11,760 nt of DNA from Nitrososphaerota archaeon (GCA_016200035.1 JACQFM010000167.1:1-11760), one strand, 5' to 3'. Positions 1 to 7,796 are shown, counted from the first letter of the stretch. Numbers and translations: made by a program. Notes: generated from the letters alone by a model not told the origin.

Positions 1-4
1 CAAC

Positions 5-676
5 ATGAGCGAACAAGATGAGCTTGAACATTTGGAAAAGTATATTTTATCTACTGGAATCAGAGTTGGAACCCCTGTCAAGACCAAGTTCATGGTGCCC
101 TTTATCACAAGGGCAACTAACGAAGGACTTTACATTATTGACAGTAAAAAAACTCTTTCAAGAATTCAGACAGCTGCAAAATTCATTAATCGTGCAGAAA
201 TATCAAAAGTACTAGTTTGTTCTGGTCGAGAATATGCAAGTACACCAATAGAGAAATTCTGCGAGTTAACTGGTGCGACGCCAATGCTTGGAAGATTTAT
301 GCCTGGAACTCTTACAAATCCGCTCTTACCCTACTATACAGAACCACAACTTGTCCTAGTTTCGGATCCTCAGACTGACGCACAGGCCGTACTAGAAGCA
401 ACGAATGCTGGCATTCCAGTTATAGCAATATCAAATACTGACAACATCACATCAATGGTAGATCTTGTGATACCAGCCAACAATAGGGGAAGAAAATCAC
501 TGGCTGCTACATACTGGCTTTTGGCAAGAGAGATACTTCTTCAAAGGGGCCAGCTGAAAGAGGGCCAATCAATGAAATATGAAATTGATGACTTTGAAAC
601 TAAAATAACTGAAGAAGAACTCATCGAGGAACCTGTAAGAGGCACTGGGCGTTTCGATAGGTTGCAGAGGCAGTAG
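5..676 (+). CDS. rpsB: 30S ribosomal protein S2 (uS2), archaeal type
   Basis: Structural protein of the small ribosomal subunit. The 223 residues match the S2 family throughout. Recognisable segments are the N-terminal GTPVKTKFM region, the RFMPGTLTNP stretch near residues 97-106, and the conserved block around residues 116-143 containing LVLVSDPQTDAQAV and IPVIAISNTDN. The acidic C-terminal tail (ITEEELIEEP) is typical of archaeal forms, and the length fits archaeal S2. The ATG at 5 is the likely start, but only four bases precede it, so an upstream start or ribosome-binding site cannot be checked. The next gene begins four bases after the stop, so S2 appears to be co-transcribed with the isoprenoid genes that follow. 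The pairing of rpsB with MEMO and mevalonate kinase genes recurs in archaea. Confidence 0.95.
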   Translation: MSEQDELEHLEKYILSTGIRVGTPVKTKFMVPFITRATNEGLYIIDSKKTLSRIQTAAKFINRAEISKVLVCSGREYASTPIEKFCELTGATPMLGRFMPGTLTNPLLPYYTEPQLVLVSDPQTDAQAVLEATNAGIPVIAISNTDNITSMVDLVIPANNRGRKSLAATYWLLAREILLQRGQLKEGQSMKYEIDDFETKITEEELIEEPVRGTGRFDRLQRQ

Positions 677-680
677 AATA

Positions 681-1517
681 ATGCAGATAAGAACACCAGC
701 TGTTGCTGGCATGTTCTATCCTAAGCAAAAAGAGGAATTGAAAACGGTGATAAAAGATTGTTTTCTGCATCGTTTTGGAGCAGGTAAACTTCCCCCTGTT
801 GGACAGGAAACCGACGTAGTCGGAGTGATCTGCCCACATGCTGGATACATGTATTCAGGCCCTGTTGCGACAAATTCCTTTTATCACATATCCTCCAAGA
901 AACCCGAGCTGATAGTAATTGTAGGTCCGAATCACTGGGGCATTGGTTGTGGAGTAGCAGCAATGAAAGAAGGACAGTGGCAAACGCCGCTGGGAAATGT
1001 GGAAATTGATACAGAATCTGCTATAGAAATAAACAAGATTTCTAAATTAATAGAATTAGATTTTTTTTCTCATACAAAAGACCACAGTCTCGAAGTACAA
1101 GTACCTATGCTGCAGGAAATCTATCCTCACAAATTTAAGATTCTACCTATAATTTTAATAAATCAGGATTACAAAACAGCAAGAGAAATTGGTTTAGCAA
1201 TAGCAAAGATTGCCAGAATAAAAAAGACAGTGATAATAGGTTCGTCTGATTTCACTCATTATGAAGAAAACAGCTTTGCTCATAAGCAAGACAAAGCTCT
1301 TATTGACCCAATTTTAGGCATGGATGTGGATAGTTTTTATCGAGTTTTACAAGAAAATCAAGTTAGTGCTTGTGGTTACGGAGCGATAGCATCGACCATG
1401 GTTGCATGCAAAGAGCTTGGGGCCACAAAAGGAATATTGCTAAAATATGCTACTAGTGGAGATGTTACAGGCGACAAGAGCTCAGTGGTTGGATATGCGT
1501 CGATTGCGTTTTCATGA
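681..1517 (+). CDS. MEMO1-family (UPF0103) protein
   Basis: A 278-residue full-length member of the MEMO1 / UPF0103 family, related in fold to class III extradiol dioxygenases. Visible motifs are CPHAGY (residues 51-56), GPNH (82-85), HSLEVQVPML (135-144), GSSDFTHY (187-194), SACGYGAI (229-236) and YATSGDVTGD (256-265). His53, His85 and Cys231 correspond to human MEMO1 His49, His81 and Cys244, reported to bind iron or copper, so a metal site is probably kept. The archaeal function is not known. The ATG at 681 follows rpsB by four bases with a weak GAGG at 667-670. Its stop overlaps the mevalonate kinase start (ATGA at 1514-1517), which indicates translational coupling. Confidence 0.93.
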   Translation: MQIRTPAVAGMFYPKQKEELKTVIKDCFLHRFGAGKLPPVGQETDVVGVICPHAGYMYSGPVATNSFYHISSKKPELIVIVGPNHWGIGCGVAAMKEGQWQTPLGNVEIDTESAIEINKISKLIELDFFSHTKDHSLEVQVPMLQEIYPHKFKILPIILINQDYKTAREIGLAIAKIARIKKTVIIGSSDFTHYEENSFAHKQDKALIDPILGMDVDSFYRVLQENQVSACGYGAIASTMVACKELGATKGILLKYATSGDVTGDKSSVVGYASIAFS

Positions 1518-2470
1518 AATCCGTTGCGTCCGCACCTGGTAAGGTGATTTTATTTGGAGAGCATTTTGTAGTTTATGGAGTGAAAGCAATACTCTGTTCT
1601 ATAGATAAGAGGATCACTGTAACATCAAAGTTAGCAGACAATAATTCCATAAAGATTGAATCCAGCCTAGGTAAAATAGAAGCAAATGTAGATTCTATTA
1701 CAAAATTGAAGGACCCATCGGCAGTATTGATGAAACCATTAATTTACATTGTAACAAAAACTCTTGAAAAATTTAAAAAAAATGTTGGAGTTGAAATTAA
1801 AATAGAATCAGAAATACCTGCTGGCATAGGTTTAGGATCTTCTTCTGCATGTTGTGTAGCAGCTGCTGCTTCTGTTACTGGACTCTTTGAGAAGCTCAAA
1901 AGAGAAGAGATCTTAAAATTTGCAATAGAGGCAGAGAGGACAATTTTTCAGAACACATCGGGTGCCGATTGTTCTGTTTGTACCTATGGTGGAATCATGG
2001 AATATGACAAGAAAAATGGTTTTAAAAAAATTAATTCAAATATTGATCTTGGTTTAGTTATTGCAAATTCTGCTCAGCCACATTTTACAAGCGAGCTTGT
2101 TAATAGGGTAAGAGAGTTTAGAGAAAATAACGAAGACTTGTTTGTTTCTCTTTGTGAACAAGAATCATATCTAATCCAGAAAGCTCTTAGCGCATTAGAA
2201 GATAGAGATCTTCACACTCTTGGAAAACTAATGTCAGAAAACCAATCATTCCTAGAGCGTATAGGGGTCTCAACGCAAAAATTAGCTTTTTTGATAGAAG
2301 AAGCAAAAAAAACTGCTTACGGAGCAAAGATTACGGGCGCAGGAGGAGGTGGCTGTGTAATTGCCCTCACAGATAAGACCAACCTTAACAATACTCTTAC
2401 CAGATTAGGCAAGCACGTCGATTGTTTTTCTGCTAGAATAGACTACAAAGGCCTTTTGGATACTTTTTAA
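1514..2470 (+). CDS. mvk: Mevalonate kinase (GHMP kinase family)
   Basis: Phosphorylates mevalonate to 5-phosphomevalonate with ATP, the entry to isoprenoid synthesis in the cytoplasm. The 318-residue protein has the three GHMP motifs: APGKVILFGEH at 7-17 (Lys10, Glu16), the ATP-binding PAGIGLGSSSA at 102-112, and KITGAGGGGC at 272-281. The catalytic aspartate is probably Asp152 in TSGADCSVCTYGG; the usual (T)PSG before it is TSG here, a mild divergence. Length fits archaeal mevalonate kinases. The start ATG overlaps the MEMO stop by four bases, and no Shine-Dalgarno sequence is evident, which is consistent with coupling. An isopentenyl phosphate kinase, isomerase and prenyl synthase follow, which supports mevalonate kinase over galactokinase or homoserine kinase. 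Confidence 0.93.
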   Translation: MKSVASAPGKVILFGEHFVVYGVKAILCSIDKRITVTSKLADNNSIKIESSLGKIEANVDSITKLKDPSAVLMKPLIYIVTKTLEKFKKNVGVEIKIESEIPAGIGLGSSSACCVAAAASVTGLFEKLKREEILKFAIEAERTIFQNTSGADCSVCTYGGIMEYDKKNGFKKINSNIDLGLVIANSAQPHFTSELVNRVREFRENNEDLFVSLCEQESYLIQKALSALEDRDLHTLGKLMSENQSFLERIGVSTQKLAFLIEEAKKTAYGAKITGAGGGGCVIALTDKTNLNNTLTRLGKHVDCFSARIDYKGLLDTF

Positions 2471-2471
2471 A
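2463..2471 (+). promoter_or_regulatory. Possible internal box A before isopentenyl phosphate kinase gene
   Basis: The sequence CTTTTTAAA overlaps the mevalonate kinase stop and is centred about 29 bases upstream of the ATG at 2496, near box A spacing for a leaderless start. This 25-base gap is the largest in the operon, so a secondary promoter is possible. In AT-rich DNA the match is weak. Confidence 0.25.
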
Positions 2472-2495
2472 CTGCCTACCTCATTGTAAAAAAAT

Positions 2496-3236
2496 ATGAT
2501 TTTGATAAAACTAGGAGGTTCGATAATCACCAACAAACAGAAACCTCTTTCTCCTAATCTCAAAGCCATAAACAATATTGCATCTAAATTAAGGAAGTTA
2601 AATGAATCAATTATTGTAGTGCATGGGGGAGGATCGTTTGGTCATTATTGGTCTGTAAAATATAACATACATACAAAGCCAGCAAAATACAGTAAGAAAG
2701 GAGTTTCTGTCGTAAAAAATTCTATGGTTGAGCTGAATAAAATAATTCTTGATTCCTTTCTGAAGAATGGTTTGAGTCCTTATTGCGTTCCTCCAACCGA
2801 TTTCATGTATGGGCATAAAGTTGATTCTAAGAAAGTGAAGGAAATTTCGAGAATTGCAAATTCAGGTTTTGCTCCCGTATCATATGGTGATGTCATTTGG
2901 CATGGAGCTGGTAAGTTCTATATTTTATCAGGGGATAGAATCATGGGCATATTGGCTAAAATTCTCAAACCAAGACTAGCTATTTTTGTCCTAAATGTGG
3001 ATGGGGTGTACTCAAGCATGAAAACAAAAGAGCTTTTGCATGAGATAAAAGGCAAAAGTGCCATTATATCAAGAGTAAGAGCGGATGTAACTGGTGGAAT
3101 GCATCGTAAAATAGTGGAAGCGTCCTCAATTTCAAATACTGGTATCGATGTCTTTCTGACTAATGTCAATATGCCAGATAGAATAGTAAATGCAGTAAGA
3201 AATGGAAAGTTCGACGGGACTGTATTCAGAAGATGA
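2496..3236 (+). CDS. ipk: Isopentenyl phosphate kinase
   Basis: Phosphorylates isopentenyl phosphate to isopentenyl diphosphate, the last step of the modified archaeal mevalonate pathway. The 246-residue protein belongs to the amino acid kinase superfamily. It has Lys5 in IKLGGS, the diagnostic HGGGSFGHY at 43-51, SGDRI at 145-149, NVDGVY at 167-172 and DVTGGM at 197-202. His50 of the HGGGSFGH motif marks IPK and contacts the phosphate in characterised enzymes; other amino acid kinases lack it. Its presence beside mevalonate kinase, with no phosphomevalonate kinase or diphosphomevalonate decarboxylase here, points to a route through isopentenyl phosphate. The gene starts 25 bases after mevalonate kinase, and its stop overlaps the next ATG by four bases. 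Confidence 0.94.
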   Translation: MILIKLGGSIITNKQKPLSPNLKAINNIASKLRKLNESIIVVHGGGSFGHYWSVKYNIHTKPAKYSKKGVSVVKNSMVELNKIILDSFLKNGLSPYCVPPTDFMYGHKVDSKKVKEISRIANSGFAPVSYGDVIWHGAGKFYILSGDRIMGILAKILKPRLAIFVLNVDGVYSSMKTKELLHEIKGKSAIISRVRADVTGGMHRKIVEASSISNTGIDVFLTNVNMPDRIVNAVRNGKFDGTVFRR

Positions 3237-3883
3237 CTATATCAGATACAGAATACTTGGTTCTTGTAGACAAGAACGATAACCCCATAGGTTCTGAGGA
3301 AAAAGTAAAGTGTCACTTGCCAAACGGCAAGCTTCATCGTGCCTTCACCATTCTCTTGTTTGACAAAGATAACAAGTTTCTTCTAACCCAGCGCAGTAAA
3401 ACAAAGATGTTGTGGCCAGGTGGTTGGGATGGAACAGTTGCAAGTCATCCTAGACGGTCAGAAACTTATGTGTCTTCTGCTGAAAGAAGACTTCCAGAAG
3501 AAATTGGTATTTCATGTAAGCTTGATTATTTATTCAAATTTGAATATCATGTTCCTTACAAAAACATTGGTTCCGAAAACGAGATCTGCGGAACTCTAAT
3601 CGGCGTGGTAAAGGATTCTTCTAAAATAAAACTAGTCAAGGAAGAAATTGATGATATAAAATGGGTTTCCTTAGACGAATTATTAGCAGACATCAAAAAA
3701 TCCCCTCAGATTTATTGTCCATGGATGATACTTGCACTTTATTTTCTGCAAGAGCCAAAGACCAATGTAATGCCAGAACACCAGTCTATCCTAACTATGT
3801 GGATAAGATCTGATGTTAAACAAATACTTGAAAAGCCTCTTCTCTTCCACTTTCCAGATAAAAACTGGGAGCTGAAAGCGTAA
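3233..3883 (+). CDS. Nudix protein related to type I IPP isomerase, catalytic Cys replaced
   Basis: By family and neighbours this should interconvert isopentenyl and dimethylallyl diphosphate, supplying the allylic primer for the prenyl synthase downstream. The 216-residue sequence aligns with bacterial Idi-1. The five metal ligands of the E. coli enzyme (His25, His32, His69, Glu114, Glu116) are matched by His28, His35, His72, Glu115 and Glu117 with nearly identical spacing, and the Nudix helix around residues 71-93 keeps the Idi-like RR start. However, E. coli Cys67, the catalytic cysteine two residues before the third histidine, is Ala70 here (WDGTVASHP, codon GCA at 3440-3442). It may be an isomerase with altered chemistry or a different Nudix enzyme. 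Start ATG overlaps the ipk stop (ATGA) and the TAA overlaps the next ATG by one base. Confidence 0.82.
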   Translation: MTISDTEYLVLVDKNDNPIGSEEKVKCHLPNGKLHRAFTILLFDKDNKFLLTQRSKTKMLWPGGWDGTVASHPRRSETYVSSAERRLPEEIGISCKLDYLFKFEYHVPYKNIGSENEICGTLIGVVKDSSKIKLVKEEIDDIKWVSLDELLADIKKSPQIYCPWMILALYFLQEPKTNVMPEHQSILTMWIRSDVKQILEKPLLFHFPDKNWELKA

Positions 3884-4863
3884 TGCCAATGAGGTCACTA
3901 TCAACAACTGCAAAATGGGTTAATTCCTATTTACTCTTAAGGCTTAACGGAAATCCAAGAGACCTGTATAGAGCTGCATCTCATCTGATAGAGTATGGAG
4001 GCAAGAGGTTAAGGCCATATTTAGTAATAAAAAGTTGTGAAGTCTTGGGCGGTACCGCTAAGCAAGCTTTGCCAGCAGCTGCGGCTGTTGAAATGATACA
4101 TAATTTCACACTTGTCCATGACGATATCATGGATAATGACGAAATGCGACATGGAGTACCAACAGTGCACACAAAATTTGGTATTCCCGTAGGCATTTTG
4201 GCTGGTGACGTCTTGTTTTCTAAGGCGTTTGAGACTGTTTCTAAGCAAACAAAAATTTCTAAGGAAGCAAGTCTTTCACTTGTTTCCAAGCTTTCAAAAG
4301 CTTGCATTAACGTGTGTGAAGGTCAAATACTTGACATAACTATGGCCCGATCTCAGAAAATACCTTCTGAAAATCAATACATAAGAATGATAGAAAAGAA
4401 AACTGCCGCACTTTTTGAAGTGTCATGTGCAATGGGAGCTATTTGTGCTAATAATAAACAGAAGGATGTATCCAATCTTTCTAGGTTTGGTAGAAACCTT
4501 GGTATCGCATTTCAGATAGTTGATGACCTAATTGGAATAATAGGAGATTCTAAAATTACAAAAAAGCCTGTTGGGAACGACATTAGAGAGGGAAAAAAAT
4601 CTCTCCCCATTCTGCTTGCTATCAATAGGGCAAATAATCGAAACATCCAGAAGATCCTAAGTGTCTTTGGCAATAACTCATCCTCAAAAGATGAAATTGA
4701 GGAGGTAGTGAGAATCATTAGGTTGATGGGAATTGAAAAAATTGTTAGGAGAAAAGCAATGCAGTATTCCAATGCTGCAAGAAGATCGCTCTCAGCCTAT
4801 CATGGGCAAGCAAAAAAGGATCTCATATCGCTTTTGGAATTCGTGGTGAAGAGGAGTCTTTAA
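3883..4863 (+). CDS. idsA: Geranylgeranyl diphosphate synthase (polyprenyl synthetase)
   Basis: Condenses isopentenyl diphosphate with allylic diphosphates to give prenyl chains for archaeal ether lipids. The 326-residue protein has GGKRLRP at 39-45 (IPP-binding Lys41 and Arg44), the first aspartate-rich motif DDIMD at 80-84 followed by Arg89, KKTAALFE at 172-179, and the second aspartate-rich region FQIVDDLIG at 210-218. In that second motif the third aspartate position is Gly218, a variant I recall from other archaeal enzymes. The fifth residue before the first motif is Phe75, the aromatic position of type I archaeal GGPP synthases, so a C20 product is likely. The start overlaps the previous stop by one base (TAATG); a GGGAG at 3867-3871 may help initiation. 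gltX begins immediately after the stop. Confidence 0.92.
   Translation: MPMRSLSTTAKWVNSYLLLRLNGNPRDLYRAASHLIEYGGKRLRPYLVIKSCEVLGGTAKQALPAAAAVEMIHNFTLVHDDIMDNDEMRHGVPTVHTKFGIPVGILAGDVLFSKAFETVSKQTKISKEASLSLVSKLSKACINVCEGQILDITMARSQKIPSENQYIRMIEKKTAALFEVSCAMGAICANNKQKDVSNLSRFGRNLGIAFQIVDDLIGIIGDSKITKKPVGNDIREGKKSLPILLAINRANNRNIQKILSVFGNNSSSKDEIEEVVRIIRLMGIEKIVRRKAMQYSNAARRSLSAYHGQAKKDLISLLEFVVKRSL
4851..4856 (+). promoter_or_regulatory. Shine-Dalgarno sequence for gltX (GAGGAG)
   Basis: GAGGAG ends seven bases before the TTG at 4864 and lies inside the last codons of idsA. It complements the CCUCC core of 16S rRNA and decides the unusual TTG start, because both nearby ATGs (4868, 4871) are out of frame. 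Confidence 0.6.
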
Positions 4864-6570
4864 TTGGATGATGAAGTGAGAAGGGCGATACGCGGAATCG
4901 CATTACAGAATGCTTACGAACATGATGGCAAAACACGAAACGATGCAGTAATATCTAAATTACTTGGTTCAAGGCCAGATTTAAGAAGTAAAGTCAAGGA
5001 GATAATTCCTGTAATATCAGAAATTATTTCTGACGTAAACAAGTGTTCCATATCTAAACAAAAAGCAGAGCTGGAAAGTAGCTATCCTGAATTATTAGTT
5101 ACAAAACCAAAAGATGAAAGGATAGGTTTGCCTCCGCTTGAAGGCGTAGAGTACGGTAAGATGGTAACAAGATTTCCACCTGAACCAAATGGATATCCGC
5201 ATATTGGTCATGCGAAGGCAGCAATAATAGACGAAGAATATGCAAAAATGTATGGAGGAAAGATGATACTAAGATTTGATGATACAAACCCAGAAAACGA
5301 GAGACTTGAATATTATGCAGCAATCAAAGTTGGTCTTGATTGGCTTGGAGTAAAATACGACAGGGTGAAAAATACTTCAGATGATATTGAATTAATTTAC
5401 AAAAAAGGATTACAGATGATTGAACTTGACTCTGCATATGTTTGTACATGTAAACAAGAAACAACAAGTAGAAACCGAAGAGAAATGAAGTCTTGCAAAT
5501 GTCGTTCCGGTGATGTAGAGCAGAACACAAAAAGATGGCATAACATGTTCGAAAAATACAAGTCTGGTGAGGCAATCGTAAGATTTCGTGGCGACATGCA
5601 ATCAGAAAATACCGTGATGCGCGATCCATCATTATTTAGGATAGTAGAAGGAAACCATCCGATACTTTTGAACAAATATAGGGTTTGGCCAAATTATGAC
5701 TTTGCGGTGGCAATAGAAGACAGCATTGATGGAGTGACACACGCCTTTAGAACAAAAGAGTACGAACTGCGAAATGAACTGTACTATTCAATTTTGGATA
5801 AACTCGGCATGAGAAAGCCAAAGGTTTTAGAGTTTTCAAGGCTCGAATTTGCCGGGATGCCTGTCTCAAAAAGAATCCTAAAGCCTTTAGTTGAAAGTGG
5901 TCAGGTGTCTGGATACGATGACCCAAGGCTTCCAACGCTAGAAGCCTTGCGTAGAAGAGGAATAGTACCAGAAGCCATCAGAAAGTTTGCTCTTTCTCTA
6001 AGCTTTACAAAATCTGATACGCTTGCTCCCTTTGACGCCCTGGAATCATTTAACAGAAAGATAATCGATCCGACAAGTCTCAGATTGTTTATGGTTACCG
6101 ACCCTGTAAAGTTGATAGTTAAAAATAATAATCTTCCATCTGTTGAGCTACCAAACCATCCACAAAAGGACCTAGGAAAAAGGAAGATTGAACTTGATGA
6201 AAATTTTTACATTTCAGGAGATGACACAAAAAGCCTAAGGGTTGGAGACCAGATTAGATTAATTGAACTCTATAATGTAAAGATAACAAAAGTAGGATCT
6301 GTTATAGAAGCAGAATGTGTTGATGAGAATTTTAAGACTGATCTTCCAAAAATCCAATGGGTTCCACAAAAAAATGTAGTGAGATTAAATATTCTGATAC
6401 CAAAAACATTATTTGAGAATGAAAAATTTAATGAAAATAGCCTTCAAACTTTGCAGGGCATTACCGAAGGTTACTACTTAGAATTAAATGAGGGCACAGA
6501 AATCCAGTTCGTTAGATTTGGGTATTGCAGAAAAGATTCTGCAATTCAGGCGATCTATACTCACAAGTGA
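4864..6570 (+). CDS. gltX: Glutamyl-tRNA synthetase, archaeal type
   Basis: Charges tRNA-Glu with glutamate. In archaea this enzyme is usually non-discriminating and also makes Glu-tRNA-Gln for the GatDE amidotransferase. The 568-residue protein has an N-terminal helical extension of about 100 residues typical of archaeal and eukaryotic GluRS. The class I signature is PPEPNGYPHIGHAKA at 105-119 (HIGH at 113-116), and the KMSKS equivalent is GMPVSKR at 331-337. Two CxC pairs (Cys194/196 and Cys211/213) look like a zinc knuckle. The all-beta C-terminal part distinguishes the archaeal GluRS/GlnRS form from bacterial GluRS; GluRS is preferred because archaea normally lack GlnRS. It starts with TTG directly after the idsA stop, supported by the GAGGAG at 4851-4856. 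Confidence 0.94.
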   Translation: MDDEVRRAIRGIALQNAYEHDGKTRNDAVISKLLGSRPDLRSKVKEIIPVISEIISDVNKCSISKQKAELESSYPELLVTKPKDERIGLPPLEGVEYGKMVTRFPPEPNGYPHIGHAKAAIIDEEYAKMYGGKMILRFDDTNPENERLEYYAAIKVGLDWLGVKYDRVKNTSDDIELIYKKGLQMIELDSAYVCTCKQETTSRNRREMKSCKCRSGDVEQNTKRWHNMFEKYKSGEAIVRFRGDMQSENTVMRDPSLFRIVEGNHPILLNKYRVWPNYDFAVAIEDSIDGVTHAFRTKEYELRNELYYSILDKLGMRKPKVLEFSRLEFAGMPVSKRILKPLVESGQVSGYDDPRLPTLEALRRRGIVPEAIRKFALSLSFTKSDTLAPFDALESFNRKIIDPTSLRLFMVTDPVKLIVKNNNLPSVELPNHPQKDLGKRKIELDENFYISGDDTKSLRVGDQIRLIELYNVKITKVGSVIEAECVDENFKTDLPKIQWVPQKNVVRLNILIPKTLFENEKFNENSLQTLQGITEGYYLELNEGTEIQFVRFGYCRKDSAIQAIYTHK

Positions 6571-6576
6571 AAAAAA

Positions 6577-7440
6577 GTGAAAATTGCAAGATTACAAGAA
6601 TCCAATATGGAGACATATGGTTTTGTTAAAGATGACACTGTGATTACAAAAGAAGAAATCACGTTACAAACAGGTGTTCCCATACCGCAGAATATCAAAG
6701 ATTTTCTTTTCGATGGATGGTATGATGAGATAAAGGACAAAGTCTCTGGCCTAAAGTATTCTCAAAAACTTTCTAACTTTGAATTTTTATCTCCGATTCC
6801 AAATCCTTCAAAGATTATCTGTCTAGTCTTTAACTACAAAGATCATGCTAGGGAACAAAACTTGCTTCCTCCAGATGAACCTTCCATAATCATGAAACCA
6901 AGGACTGCGCTAAATGGAGCAACAGGCGATATAGTTTGCCCGTCATTTGTTTCAAAGTTAGACTACGAGATCGAACTTGCCTTGGTAATAGGAAAAGAAT
7001 GTAAAAATATTTCAGAACAAACTGCCAAAGATGCAATTTTTGGTCATATGATTTTAAATGATGCTTCGGCTAGAGACATGCAAGTAAAGGATAAGCAGTT
7101 TACTCGAGCCAAGGGTTTTGATACCTTTGCACCGTGTGGTCCTTGGATTACCACCGCCGATGAAGTACCGGATCCTCAAAACCTTAGGATGGTAACAAAG
7201 GTAAATGGCATCATACGACAGAACTCTTCCACTTCAAACATGTTTCTAAAAGTTCCCACAATTGTTTCAATGTTAAGTAAAGTTATGACTCTAGAAAAAG
7301 GTGATATCATTTCAACTGGCACTCCTGCAGGCGTCATGTTAAACAGACCCGATGCGATATATCTAAAAGATGATGATCTTATTGAGATGGAGATAGAGGG
7401 ACTAGGAAAACTTAGAAACAAAGTAAAATTCGTAAGATAA
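6577..7440 (+). CDS. Fumarylacetoacetate hydrolase family protein, FAHD1-like
   Basis: A 287-residue metal-dependent enzyme of the FAH family. From memory of human FAHD1 (acylpyruvase / oxaloacetate decarboxylase), the catalytic residues line up: His90 and Glu93 (FAHD1 His30, Glu33), metal ligands Glu131, Glu133 and Asp162 (Glu71, Glu73, Asp102), Gln169 (Gln109) and Lys179 in AKGFDTFAPCGPW (Lys123 region). GDIISTGTPAGV at 242-253 is another family signature. Likely substrates are small beta-diketo or 2-oxo acids, but the family is broad and the true substrate is not evident. The N-terminal 75 residues form the usual accessory domain. It starts with GTG, six bases after gltX, with no clear Shine-Dalgarno sequence, and ends the operon. 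Confidence 0.88.
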   Translation: MKIARLQESNMETYGFVKDDTVITKEEITLQTGVPIPQNIKDFLFDGWYDEIKDKVSGLKYSQKLSNFEFLSPIPNPSKIICLVFNYKDHAREQNLLPPDEPSIIMKPRTALNGATGDIVCPSFVSKLDYEIELALVIGKECKNISEQTAKDAIFGHMILNDASARDMQVKDKQFTRAKGFDTFAPCGPWITTADEVPDPQNLRMVTKVNGIIRQNSSTSNMFLKVPTIVSMLSKVMTLEKGDIISTGTPAGVMLNRPDAIYLKDDDLIEMEIEGLGKLRNKVKFVR

Positions 7441-7448
7441 CAGTTAAA

Positions 7449-7457
7449 ACTATAAAG
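7449..7457 (+). promoter_or_regulatory. Box A (TATA) of the Rieske ferredoxin gene
   Basis: ACTATAAAG is centred about 27 bases upstream of the ATG at 7481. This spacing predicts transcription starting at or beside the start codon (a leaderless mRNA) and marks the end of the preceding operon. Confidence 0.6.
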
Positions 7458-7480
7458 TAAGGAAAATCCAAAGGGGTTGT

Positions 7481-7789
7481 ATGGGTAAAATCATGGTAGG
7501 TAAGACATCAGATATTCCAGCTGGTAAAATGCAAAAGGTTAGTGCGGATGGAAAGGAAATTCTTGTAGTAAATGTAGGTGATAGTTATTATGCCATGGAT
7601 GACACCTGTTCACATGCTGGCGCAAGCCTTTCGGAGGGAAAGCTTGAAGGATCTATTGTGACATGTGACTGGCATGGTGCAAAGTGGGACTGTAAGACAG
7701 GCAAGCTACATGCGTTCCCAGCAAAGATTAGGGATTTGAATTCCTACAAAGTAGTTGTCGAGTCAGGCAACGTGTACCTGGAGCTCTAG
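7481..7789 (+). CDS. Rieske-type [2Fe-2S] ferredoxin
   Basis: A small soluble electron carrier of 102 residues with no signal peptide or membrane segment. The cluster ligands are Cys43 and His45 (CSHAGA) and Cys62 and His65 (CDWHGA), 16 residues apart between the pairs, as in the ferredoxins of ring-hydroxylating dioxygenases and NirD-like proteins. The disulfide cysteines of high-potential bc1-type Rieske proteins are absent, so a low-potential carrier is likely. One extra cysteine, Cys71, follows the second motif (KWDCKTGK). No partner oxygenase or reductase is encoded nearby, so its acceptor is unknown. It has its own box A at 7449-7457. An in-frame ATG at codon 5 is an alternative start, but the box A spacing favours 7481. 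Confidence 0.92.
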   Translation: MGKIMVGKTSDIPAGKMQKVSADGKEILVVNVGDSYYAMDDTCSHAGASLSEGKLEGSIVTCDWHGAKWDCKTGKLHAFPAKIRDLNSYKVVVESGNVYLEL

Positions 7790-7796
7790 GTGCAAA

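Noticed and set aside
3981..4307. 108-codon minus-strand frame inside the GGPP synthase gene
   Set aside because: It lies antisense to a confidently identified gene, has no promoter or recognisable product, and is open only because of the codon use of the real gene.
5324..5675. Two overlapping minus-strand frames of about 100 codons inside gltX
   Set aside because: Low-complexity, Cys- and Ser-rich translations antisense to the GluRS gene; these are shadows.
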